Assembly: GCA_014905825.1 (NCBI GenBank)
Contig: JACGCN010000023.1
Coordinates: 310,001 to 374,000 of the forward strand
DNA: 64,000 nucleotides
Direction of reading: 5' to 3'
DNA from: Lyophyllum atratum
Lineage: Eukaryota; Basidiomycota; Agaricomycetes; Agaricales; Lyophyllaceae
The notes beneath the pieces are model-generated. The model did not search any database and was not told the DNA's origin. It saw only the letters and a list, made by a program, of their open reading frames with translations. Numbering within the stretch: the first letter of the stretch is position 1; each line of letters begins with the position of its first letter. The position numbers and the translations under genes are program-made. Of the stretch, positions 56,133-64,000 are shown one piece after another.

Positions 56133-58249
56133 TCACACTAGGCACTTACCACTTCGCCGCCGCTCCCCTTCAAGCCCCGCCTCATATTCCTCGTCGACCA
56201 TTCCCCTGGAGTGGTAGTACTGTGACCACATCCCAGCATCCGTAAATTCGGTAAACTGAGTAAACTCCGTCCCATTCCGAAAATCAATAAACGTTGACAT
56301 CATCTGAGTGCTTCCGCTAGGGCGGCTGTGGAAGGCAGCCGTGCTGATGGATTCGTGATGCGTGCTGCCCAAGAGGCGTGGGTTGCGCAGGTTGAGCATT
56401 AAACGTGTAATCATGATTGAGGATATGCTGTATCGCGGAGGCAGTGATCAGTCATTGATAGTCTCGTATGATGTGCGGCATGGGATGCGTACACATTGGT
56501 GAAAACCGTCCCGACTCCTGCTGTGAAGTTCTGTCTCAGGCGTGAGCTGGCACGAGCCTTCCAGACATTAGGACTGAACTCACATTGCCGTACTAGAATT
56601 TCATAAAGAGATACGTCAGTGAAAAATATACAGGCTCAATGTGGTGCGATGCTGACCATGAACGTTAAAATATTAGCAATGTTTGAAGCGATAATGACAC
56701 TTCGTAGGGCAGACTTAAGTTCAGGATTTTCCTGGTATCATAGAACAAATAGCGCTCACCCGAAATAAATAGACCCTAGAGGAGTATCAGGATAAGCACA
56801 AACTATACACTCCGAATATAATACTGAACACTGACCATCCCTCAGCAGAAGCGAAAGGAGCCCCACCCCATGGATGCGCCGGAGGGTGAACGATTTGTAC
56901 ACCGTTCCAGCGAAGACGAGTGTATCAAACACTAGCATGCCTCCCCACGCCGCGCCGAGGTCTTTATAAAGTCAAATTCAATAAACAATCTTCCTGAGCC
57001 ATACGACAAACGTACGGTGACCACTACAACCACATTGTGTCAACAATGAGGCCAGGCACAATAAATCAGTTGCGGATGTCGACGTACAGGACATGTGACA
57101 CGGTCGCAAGACATCCGCGCTGAAATAAGTATTCCACCGGCTCATGTCTCTTGTCTTTTGCCTTCCCAGTAATGATGGCCCACTATATTCCAGAGCGTCA
57201 ATGCAGTGTAAGAATCGAACGAGGATGATCGTAATACGCACACATGCGATGATGACGGCAGCACCCGCAACTGAGAGGTAAAGAGCCAACACCCGGCGGC
57301 TACGGTCATACAGAGCGTACATCCGCATGATAAGGAGAACTACCGAAAGGCGTAAGTTTCAATCCGTTTTGCGGCCGAGGAATGGGCGGGGGTCAGGAGT
57401 TGAAACGTGATACGCACTTGATACCCATATTTGCACGGCCAAGGAAAAGTATTGGTGGAACGTCTGGAGACTATGACAGCTATGGAGGGGAGAGATGCGT
57501 GTCAGTACCGAAGGATTGATCGCGGTGGATGGTCTTGGAAAAATGCCAGAAATGAGGCGCTGCACTGGGACGATGACGCTGATAATAATCACTTGACCAT
57601 AATAAGGTGCTGAGGGAGATGATGGGGACAATGATGAGGATGGAAACACTGACATCTGTCATGTCAATTAGTACATAGATAGAAGGAGATGAAAGATGAT
57701 CGCACTCGAGGTTTATCGGGTGACATTGAATACCAGAAGTATTCAAACATGACGGGGATGTGGCCCAGGAGGGTGAGGTAACGATTGATGAAGAAGATTC
57801 CGACAGCCCATGTGGGGCGCGAGGCAATGGGCCAGAAACGCTGGACTTCCGCAGGGAAGGTGAGGATATATTCGTGAACCAGGAGAGCTGTGGAAAGAGC
57901 GCGTTAGTGGCTAATGAAAGACGAGTCTGTCACGACCCTGGGACATGGCAGGACTTCGAAGGATCCAGTCAAAGATGAAAGGAGTCGATCATGAAGTGAG
58001 TGATCCTGTCAAATCAGGGAACGAAGTACGAGACTCGGACGGCGTGTGGATGAAGATTCCAACTTGAAGAGATGGAATGGGAGCATGCAATGGAATGTCG
58101 TCCACGTACTGAATGAGATAAGACTGAGGTAATAGTTCACATTTCTGCCACACGCAACACAAGTCTGAATCAGAGAAAAGAGTAACAGTGCAGGAGAGCG
58201 GCACGTACATGTTTTGGATGTCGCTCGTGCTCAGCGGGACGTAGCTCAT
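56133..58249 (-). CDS. DUF6533-type multi-pass membrane protein (third copy)
   Basis: The start is the ATG at 58249 (MSYVPLSTSDIQNM, then gtacgt). The signature exon at about 57700-57900 reads ALLVHEYILTFPAEVQRFWP, with AVGIFFINRYLTLLGHIPVM following. Further helices include MRMYALYDRSRRVLALYLSV near 57320 and MLVFDTLVFAGTVYKSFTLR near 56920. The C-terminal tail starts ITRLMLNLRNPRLLG and is Ser/Thr and charge-rich, ending GKCLV at 56133. Motif order matches the family and resembles the gene at 22-23.6 kb. Exon borders in the middle are not all resolved. Confidence 0.7.
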
Positions 58250-59107
58250 CCCCTAAGGCTACCGATCGGTCGATCAAAAGTCAACTTCGAATCGCAGTAT
58301 GTATCTCTGTTCCACTACCGATGGGCCTCCTGCATTGGCGGGCTGCCCCCTCGTAAACGTGTCGAACTTGGCGTAAGGCGTGCGTCAATGTCAGGATCCA
58401 GTAGACGCAAATGTCAGGAAGTCGAAAAAGGCGAGAAAGACGGGAACAGTTGAGAGAAGCTTTTCGAGAAGGGACCATCGTTGTCAGTGTCACGACGGTG
58501 ATAAAATTTGATCAGAGTCCACGCAGAAGGGCCATATGAGGCCATATGGAGCAGGTCCGCGAGCGCGTCACTTTTTCGATGGAGTTTGCACTGGTATTGG
58601 AGGTGTGTCAATGCACAGTCCCGCGAATACTGAGTAGTGACCGGAGTTATTATCAGGGATCATGATGGTGATGGCTCGACATCAGCATCGGTGGTAATCA
58701 CAAGCCGCGTTACGATTACTTTATTTCGTGTTCCTTGGGCTGTGTGGGATAGATAGAACGTTAGGAGGGCGGAAAAATAGGCACTGAGGTGGTGATGTAG
58801 GCTGTAAATACGCCACTGTCCATCATCACCGATCCCATGGCCAGTGTCGATACCAAGGTCGAGACCGAGCGGCGAGCGCCCGTAGGCGTGAGAGAAAGTT
58901 GAAGGTAAATATTGACAACGCCAAGGATCAGCCTCGCATGGCTAGGAACCTCCCACTATCACGGTGACCCTGGTGAACGGTACCCGATCAATAGGTAAGT
59001 AGGCACTTCATGGGCGCATGCAAGCGTGTTCTTCCAGACTCGCCATTCTGGAAATCTATGTCGTGGCACATCAAGACGGAACTACAAGATGATGTATAGT
59101 CAGTGAC
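58250..59107. other. Intergenic, no gene seen
   Basis: Short minus-strand open frames near 58300-58610 show no domain. On the minus strand, after a gtaagt donor at about 59110, EWRVWKNT is readable near 59035 and may be a further exon of the gene at 59.1-59.9 kb. Confidence 0.4.
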
Positions 59108-59908
59108 TTACTTGCAAAGGCGGCAACCAATGTATGGCGCATTTTTGGGACGCTCGCGGAATGTCGGTTCTGTCGGTGGGAGGGAATCCGGCTTCGTCGC
59201 TGACTGAAGAGCGCGAACACAGTACCAAACGTCCGATGCGACCTGGTTTGATCTTTGCTCCTGCGGTTTGGCCAAGATCGAGTGGTAGCGAGTATGGTGG
59301 GGGCTAGGTGTTATTGCGGGGCTGTTCGTGGTCAGTGCTGGTACTTGGGAGGCGGAGGGCCCAACACCGTACACGGTTGGACGTGCAGGTGTTGAGTGTG
59401 CACTAGTCGACGTATCTGAAGGCAAGGAAGCCGTGGGTACTGTCCGTCGGCGTTTAGGAGGCCCTGCCGTGGTCGGATTCGCGGTACCTTTACGCTTCTT
59501 GCCAGAATTTGAAGAAGAACCTGCACGCGGAGCATTTAAGGCGGACGAGCTGCCTAGAACGGGTCGTTGAGAGTCCGTTGCCATCGGTGAGACATGACCC
59601 GAGGTAAAAGGTCCAGGAAATGCATAGAACTGGCCAGGATATGGTTGGAAATATGAAGGGGATCCCTGATGCACGCCATGTCCATCTGGGTAGGTATAAA
59701 AGCCGGGCGGCGTGTTTGCATACGACGAGGGCCCGTGGGGATAAGATGGAAGCGCCGAGTCGAAACTTCGTTGCGACGGAGTTGGTGTAGAAGGTCCTGG
59801 ATGTGATGAGGGGTGGCGCTGGGGATAAGAGGGCTGATCCTCGAAGATGCACATACATAGCAGCGAGCTAGTGCTTCCACACTCGCAGTGCCAATTCTGG
59901 TCAGACAT
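59108..59908 (-). CDS. Pro/Ser/Tyr-rich protein ending in a Cys pair, possible zinc-finger gene fragment
   Basis: The ATG at 59908 gives MSDQNWHCECGSTSSLLCMC, with four Cys and a His close together. About 130 residues rich in Pro, Ser, Tyr and Gly follow (PSYPQRHPSSHPGPSTPTPS), then a nuclear-localisation-like GKKRKG and PPKRRRT. It ends APYIGCRLCK. The last codons run into gtaagt, so the frame likely continues in another exon. On the minus strand EWRVWKNT follows near 59035, a pattern (CxxC, then W-x-x-W-K-N) seen in BED-type fingers of hAT-derived proteins. It may be a domesticated or truncated transposase N-terminus. No function assigned. Confidence 0.45.
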   Translation of the reverse strand: MSDQNWHCECGSTSSLLCMCIFEDQPSYPQRHPSSHPGPSTPTPSQRSFDSALPSYPHGPSSYANTPPGFYTYPDGHGVHQGSPSYFQPYPGQFYAFPGPFTSGHVSPMATDSQRPVLGSSSALNAPRAGSSSNSGKKRKGTANPTTAGPPKRRRTVPTASLPSDTSTSAHSTPARPTVYGVGPSASQVPALTTNSPAITPSPHHTRYHSILAKPQEQRSNQVASDVWYCVRALQSATKPDSLPPTEPTFRERPKNAPYIGCRLCK

Positions 59909-60264
59909 GAGAAGCTGAAAACGGGCGGGTAAGGAAATTGGTCCTATGTCCCCAGCTAAATATGTTTTTTTCACTCAGGAGGCGGCGGGTACCATGTCTA
60001 CACTCAATATATTGCAGCAACTGAATGGAGAGGGACAACGAGCCAGATAGCATATTAGTGGGACTCCCCTGTTTTAGAATCATGGCAACGAATATTGCGG
60101 CGTCAGACCAAGTAGCCGAGTAACAAGAGGACGAGGTCGAGGGAGCGAAGGTACTTGCTGGTCTCCAGTGCATAACAGAGCGCGTCGAGATCTTGAACGC
60201 GTTTGAGTGCTCGTGACGGGAATCTTATCGATAATGACGGTGATGCGTCAGATAACAATTGTTG

Positions 60265-60400
60265 TCGTTTGTTTAAGGGAAATCTTGAGGTCGCTTGAGG
60301 TCGCTTGAGGTGGCCTTGAGGTACCTTAAGGTCACCGATATTCAAACCCAGTCACCTCAAGGTAACCTTCACCTCAAGGTACCTCACCTTGCGGCAACAC
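60265..60400. repeat. Cluster of inverted AGGTACCTTGAGGT-like motifs
   Basis: About ten copies of TTGAGGT or its complement ACCTCAA occur in 135 bases, in both orientations and several as AGGTACCTTGAGG palindromes. The left half is TTGAGG-oriented and the right half CCTCAA-oriented, so the whole can fold as a large imperfect hairpin. This resembles the end of a DNA transposon or a MITE. I see no clear target duplication. Confidence 0.6.
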
Positions 60401-60716
60401 TACATGCAACAAAGTGAATAGCCCAGAAAAGCTCCTGGAAGCCTAAGGGAACAAGGGAACGTGAGGCTGATCATCGCATCGTGTTAGGGCGTAATTGGTC
60501 AACTTCAGTTTTACGGTGAAGAATCGATGGCATTTGGGGTTGAAACCGCGCCTTATGGATTCTACTTTGTTGCAAGGTCGTCACTTTTCATTGATAGTTG
60601 TTTCATATCTTGGATACGCCCTAGGGCACAAATCCCGTGCATCCATAAATTTTAAAGGACTCCAACGTCGTGAAATCCCATCCATTCACCGGGGAAGACA
60701 TTCCCCGACCACATGC
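60401..60716. other. Intergenic, no gene seen
   Basis: This is the spacer between the repeat cluster and the tRNA gene, with short open frames only. Confidence 0.5.
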
Positions 60717-60722
60717 AAAAAA
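60717..60722 (-). terminator. RNA polymerase III terminator
   Basis: A run of six A on the plus strand (TTTTTT on the transcribed sense) lies 18 bases downstream of the tRNA-Gln 3' end. This is the usual Pol III stop. Confidence 0.75.
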
Positions 60723-60740
60723 GAATGAGGTAAGACTGAC

Positions 60741-60823
60741 AGGCTCTGCCAGGGTTCGAACCTGGGTTTCGGGAAGACGAGAAACTTCAAAATCCCGAGT
60801 GATAACCACTACACTACAGCGCC
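60741..60823 (-). tRNA. tRNA-Gln (anticodon UUG) with 11-base intron
   Basis: On the minus strand the D-arm region reads TAGTGTAGTGGTTATCAC, which also supplies the A box. The anticodon stem is CGGGA/TCCCG with loop TTTTGA and an intron of about 11 bases (about AGTTTCTCGTC) after the anticodon-adjacent purine. The T-arm is CCAGG TTCGAAC CCTGG, which supplies the B box GGTTCGAACCC. The acceptor stem GGCGCTG pairs with CAGAGCC except for one G-A mismatch at the fourth pair. No CCA is encoded, as usual in eukaryotes. The mismatch leaves some doubt whether the gene is fully functional. Confidence 0.85.
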
Positions 60824-61029
60824 TCACATTCATCGCGGCGTGCGAACCGCCCTTACAGGTAGACGAGATTTCGACATCGGACCTCAGGCGCGAGATGTGC
60901 ATTTGAGAGTCAGCCAAGTATCTTCTGCATGTCGTGAATGGGTATAACTGTCAACAGCCAACGCAATGAGTGACGGACCAGAGAGGAGGCGAACACCTCC
61001 GACTCCTTAGAACGGTCCTTAGTATGAGT

Positions 61030-61700
61030 TCACCATCATGAATAGCACCGAAGGTGATATGGGCTCAAAAACAAGCGTCAATCGGTTACCCTCAGCTGTA
61101 CAAAATGCAGCGACCCATGCATGTGGAGCACCAGCATCGTCCACCCAATATCAAGCCAACAACTCCATCTTTAGCGTTTCCAGGCTCCCCTTTCACTCCA
61201 TCGAGTCCACTCAGTGGAGTTCAAGAGGTAAGATATTACCCTGCCTAAGCCTAGGACGGGATGAACACAGTTACGGATACATACGTGCTTCCTGGACACG
61301 AAGGATACAGGCGGATAGCTGAAGCGCAAAAGGTTGAGATAGCAGTCAAGAGTATATGACGTTATCTCACTCACAGCCGCATAGTCTCTCAACAGATGGC
61401 ATCCAGGAATGGGAGCGCGACGAGCTCGTCGTACGGGACATCGCCGTATTTGGCGCGCGCCTCCACGACCTCTTCAAGTTCTTGATGGAGCCTTTCCCGT
61501 GTCTCCACATGTGTTGCAAAGAAATATAGGATGCGTGAAAGGGTACTAGATGTCGTATCAATCGCGGCAAAAACGAAGGTCCTTTATTTCCGATTCGACA
61601 CCACGAACGGTCGACTGTTGGTAGAGAGGAACGTATGACATCTGCATGGACCAAAGCGTGAGTGGGACTCGTTTTCTTTAAGTAGGCTGGAAACTTCATC
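61030..61700 (-). pseudogene. Cytochrome P450 pseudogene fragment
   Basis: On the minus strand at 61600-61380 it reads FVFAAIDTTSSTLSRILYFF (I-helix with the oxygen-binding IDTT), HQELEEVVEARAKYGDVPYD, ELVALPFLDAIC, stop, ETMRL. The stop replaces the Arg just before the K-helix ETMRL motif (TGA in place of CGA). Downstream pieces (YPPVSFVSRKHV near 61320) are in other frames, and I find no haem loop or N-terminus. It is a different P450 from the relic at 15.3 kb. Confidence 0.75.
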
Positions 61701-62082
61701 GGTTATCTCTGGAATGCGCGAGTGTTAGCTACCTGAACACCATAAGTATGCCCAGTGTAGATCAAGGCCGGTCTCGACATGGGGTCTCGCTTGTCATAAA
61801 CCACCCACCCACCAACCCAGCATTCAAGAGCCAAAAAACTCTGAAAGAGGGAAGGAAGCCACAAAGAAAATATCGATGTACATGTGCATCACGGTCAACA
61901 TCCATCACCAAGGCTGAAATTGCAAACGTATCTGAGTATCCAAGACGTGCCTATGCAATACTGAACCGAAAAAGAGGAGAAAAAAAGGCATGGTATAGCT
62001 GACCAACAACAACAACAACAAGACCGTATAGTCCACATCATAAACCCCACACCACCCTCCCCACCACCCTCACACTACACAC
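61701..62082. other. Intergenic with a short CAA repeat
   Basis: There is no gene. A short trinucleotide repeat of CAA lies at about 62003-62020, and the last 80 bases before the GPI-protein stop codon are very C-rich. Confidence 0.55.
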
Positions 62083-63060
62083 CTACAAAAACATCCCCAC
62101 CAAACCCCCCAACACACCCACAACCCCACTCACACCCACCCACATCGACGCCCGCACCCCCACGGCCACTGCAGCGTTCTTGCCGGGCGAGGAGGAGGCG
62201 GAGGAGTTGTTGGCGGAGCCGGAGCCGGTGGCGGAGGCGGCGCCGGGGGTGGAGGTCGCGGTGGGGTAGGAGGAGCCGAGGGGTTTGATTTCGAATTGGG
62301 GGGAGGTGAAGAAGATCTGTGGGGGGTGGTTAGTTGGGGTTTCGGGGAGGGAGAGGAGGAGGAGGAGGAGGGAGAAAGGGGAGGGGGGGGAGGAGAGAAA
62401 GGGGAGGGGGGAGGGAACAAGGGCGGCAGGGCCAGGAACGGATGGCGATAGGTGGAGAGGGAAGGGCGAGGGGACAGACGTAAGGGGTAAAAAATCGAAG
62501 GAAAGATGGCAGTTGAATAAGAGCGAGAACGGCAGCAATAAGAACAACACGGAAGACAGGACGTACATCAGTCTGGTTCAGCGTATTGGCGAACAGGATG
62601 GTATACCCAGTCCCAGGGGGGGTCGTGAGCATATCCTGCGTGATAGTCTTCGAGCAGTCAAAGTTGTTCTGGATGCCAATAATCGCGATGGGCGACGTGA
62701 GCACTTTCTGGTCCTACAGATACGTGACATGTCAGTTGTCCGCAGTATAGGACTTGGAAGGAAAGGGAGGGGGGACTGACCACGTTGGCTACGAGGACGG
62801 TGAAGGTGGGTTTTGCGGTGGGGTCGTTGCATGTCCAGGCGAGGGTGTTCACGGATTTTTCGACTGTGGGTGAGGAGGATGGGTCAGCGTCATGTCGGAA
62901 GTCGAGGGTGTGCCAGCGAGAAGAACAGCAACGCTTCGAAAATGAGATAGATATAATAAAACATACTCCACCAAACATCAGCACTGGGAGAAAAGATCTG
63001 GAAGTCAGCGGCAGCAGCGCCAAGGAGGGTAGCGGCGACGGCGAGGCGGGTGAACAACAT
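62083..63060 (-). CDS. Kre9/Knh1-like GPI-anchored cell-wall protein
   Basis: Exons 62967-63060, 62781-62863, 62567-62713 and 62083-62316 join in phase to 185 residues. A signal peptide (MLFTRLAVAATLLGAAAADF) leads into FQIFSPSADVWWIEKSVNTL, AWTCNDPTAKPTFTVLVAN and DCSKTITQDML, then GTGYTILFANTLNQTDIFF and SPQFEIKPLGSSYP. This is the Kre9/Knh1 N-terminal immunoglobulin-like domain. A Ser/Thr/Ala-rich stretch and a hydrophobic tail (ASMWVGVSGVVGVLGGLVG) follow, as in GPI proteins. Homologues affect beta-1,6-glucan or are abundant wall proteins; the exact role here is unknown. The third intron (62317-62566, 250 bp) is much longer than the rest and extremely pyrimidine-rich on the sense strand. 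Confidence 0.85.
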
Positions 63061-63846
63061 TTTTTTGGAGTTGGGGGTTAGGGTAAAAACGAGTGTGGGG
63101 GGCTAGGGGTTATGCACGCAGCAAAGGAGGCGAAGAACCAGCACAGGGTGGGGGAAAGAGTCCGACGGGTCAAGTCAGCCACGAGCCAATGGTGATCGGG
63201 GAATGCCGAGATTGCCGGGTTGGGTGCGTGACCGTGATGTGCTGCTATTTTAGCCTCTGGACTTGCTCTGGACTTGGATATGACGGTGGCGGCGACGGAC
63301 GACGTGAGCTGGAGTCTGCGAGACGCGTCGACGTGGTCTTGCGATGCGATGAACTGGGACTGGACGTCTGCGTGCCCTTGCTCGCCTCTTGGGAAGAACG
63401 GACCGAATCGCGTCAACAACTTGTGCCTGTCCCAGCCAGGCCACCGACGCACTGCTTATGTATAAATGAACGACGATCTCTGTGCTCCTCGGACCCATGC
63501 GATCCCAAAATAACCCATACTCTATGTGGACATCGAGCTTCCGCATCGGGCGAATGTGCTTCGACCCAAGCCCAGATCTTGTCCTGTTCCGAATGTTCTG
63601 CAGAAAAAGCTGGCGATATAAACGACGTTCCCGCGATTCTGGATTCCCTCCTTTCCTCATTCCTACCCCCACCACCATCCATCCCCCGCTATCCCTCTTT
63701 TTTATTAAGATTATTGATATCGCTATTGACTGTTAACTCTGCTATTGACTCTTCTTATACGTACTGTTACGCAATTACCCCCACCCAGAGCCACGCGTTA
63801 CACCAACCGCTATTGTATTCTTTGTAAACTCTATCCTATCAGCATC
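63061..63846. other. Divergent promoter region, no gene seen
   Basis: This is the shared upstream region of the Kre9/Knh1-like gene (minus) and the gene starting at 63847 (plus). The open frames here (up to 244 codons) have no domain. The last 200 bases before 63847 are rich in C and T, as in many highly expressed fungal promoters. Confidence 0.5.
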
Positions 63847-64000
63847 ATGTCCCCCTCCCCCCCACCTACCCCACCTCCCACCTTCCCCGACCCCCGCTCC
63901 CTCCCCTTCTCCCCCCGCCTCCCGCCCCTCCCCGACTCCCCGCTCTCCTCTGCGTCCTTCAATTCACGCTCCCGCTCCCCGCCGTCCTTCTCGTTCCAGC
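63847..64000 (+). CDS. 5' end of an unknown gene, cut by the window edge
   Basis: The ATG at 63847 opens a frame that runs to the edge: MSPSPPPTPPPTFPDPRSLP, then FSPRLPPLPDSPLSS and SRSRSPPSFSFQ. The start is Pro/Ser-rich and probably disordered. Strong C-ending codon bias and a C/T-rich leader support a real start codon. The end GTTCCAGC could be the edge of an exon. No family can be named from 51 residues. Confidence 0.5.
   Translation, partial: MSPSPPPTPPPTFPDPRSLPFSPRLPPLPDSPLSSASFNSRSRSPPSFSFQ

Noticed and set aside
62285..62779. Plus-strand Gly/Arg/Glu-rich open frame of 164 codons
   Set aside because: It is the antisense of the pyrimidine-rich intron and exon 3 of the Kre9/Knh1-like gene; low complexity keeps it open.
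63093..63827. Plus-strand open frame of 244 codons in the divergent promoter
   Set aside because: There is no domain, composition is not protein-like, and there is no splice logic; the real plus-strand start is at 63847 in a different context.

Overview
The window reads as nuclear DNA of a mushroom-forming basidiomycete (Agaricomycetes). Genes are split by many short GT-AG introns, mostly about 47-70 bases. The families are typical of that group: DUF6533 membrane proteins, F-box/LRR proteins, a NACHT-ankyrin protein, GT61 glycosyltransferases, a SMYD-type SET protein, Kre9/Knh1-like and proline-rich GPI proteins, and cytochrome P450 relics. The only conserved core genes I recognise are TFIIA gamma, a tRNA-Gln and a WrbA/Pst2-like flavoprotein. 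The rest is lineage-specific or accessory, with many broken copies.

Layout. 1-2.7 kb: relic of an F-box/LRR gene. 2.77-11.77 kb: one large host gene encoding NACHT, ankyrin repeats and a protein kinase-like domain. It is split by an apparently complete hAT transposon (5440-9961) and by a 643-bp MITE (10244-10886). 12.4-14.3 kb: F-box gene. 15.3-16.2 kb: P450 pseudogene. 17.7-18.7 kb: quinone reductase. 19-21.2 kb: F-box protein with an unusual N-terminus. 22-23.6 kb: DUF6533 protein. 25.5-27.7 kb: MYND-SET protein. 27.9-29.9 kb: GT61. 30.1-37.1 kb: two DH-less PH-CNH proteins flanking a stand-alone kinase that is the sister of the kinase half of the interrupted gene. 38.1 kb: proline-rich GPI protein. 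40.2 kb: TFIIA gamma. 41-43.2 kb: F-box gene. 44.9-48.4 kb: DUF6533 gene and a broken copy. 49-51.1 kb: amidase. 52.1-54.2 kb: second GT61. 54.8-55.8 kb: conserved-looking gene of unknown role. 56.1-58.2 kb: third DUF6533. 59.1-59.9 kb: Pro/Ser-rich protein ending in a Cys pair. 60.7 kb: tRNA-Gln. 61-61.7 kb: second P450 relic. 62.1-63.1 kb: Kre9/Knh1-like GPI protein. 63.85 kb to the end: start of an unknown gene.

The main result is the interrupted gene. With the two elements set aside, exon phases run without a break from the NACHT-ankyrin part into the kinase part. Two split exons then have exactly the lengths (246 and 171 nt) of the matching exons in the intact sister kinase at 32.5-34.2 kb. 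The precursor was therefore a single NACHT-ankyrin-kinase fusion of about 1,141 residues, an NLR-like layout. Its kinase domain has HGN in place of the catalytic HxD, so it is probably a pseudokinase. All gene models come from reading splice sites and frames by eye; no database search or alignment program was used.
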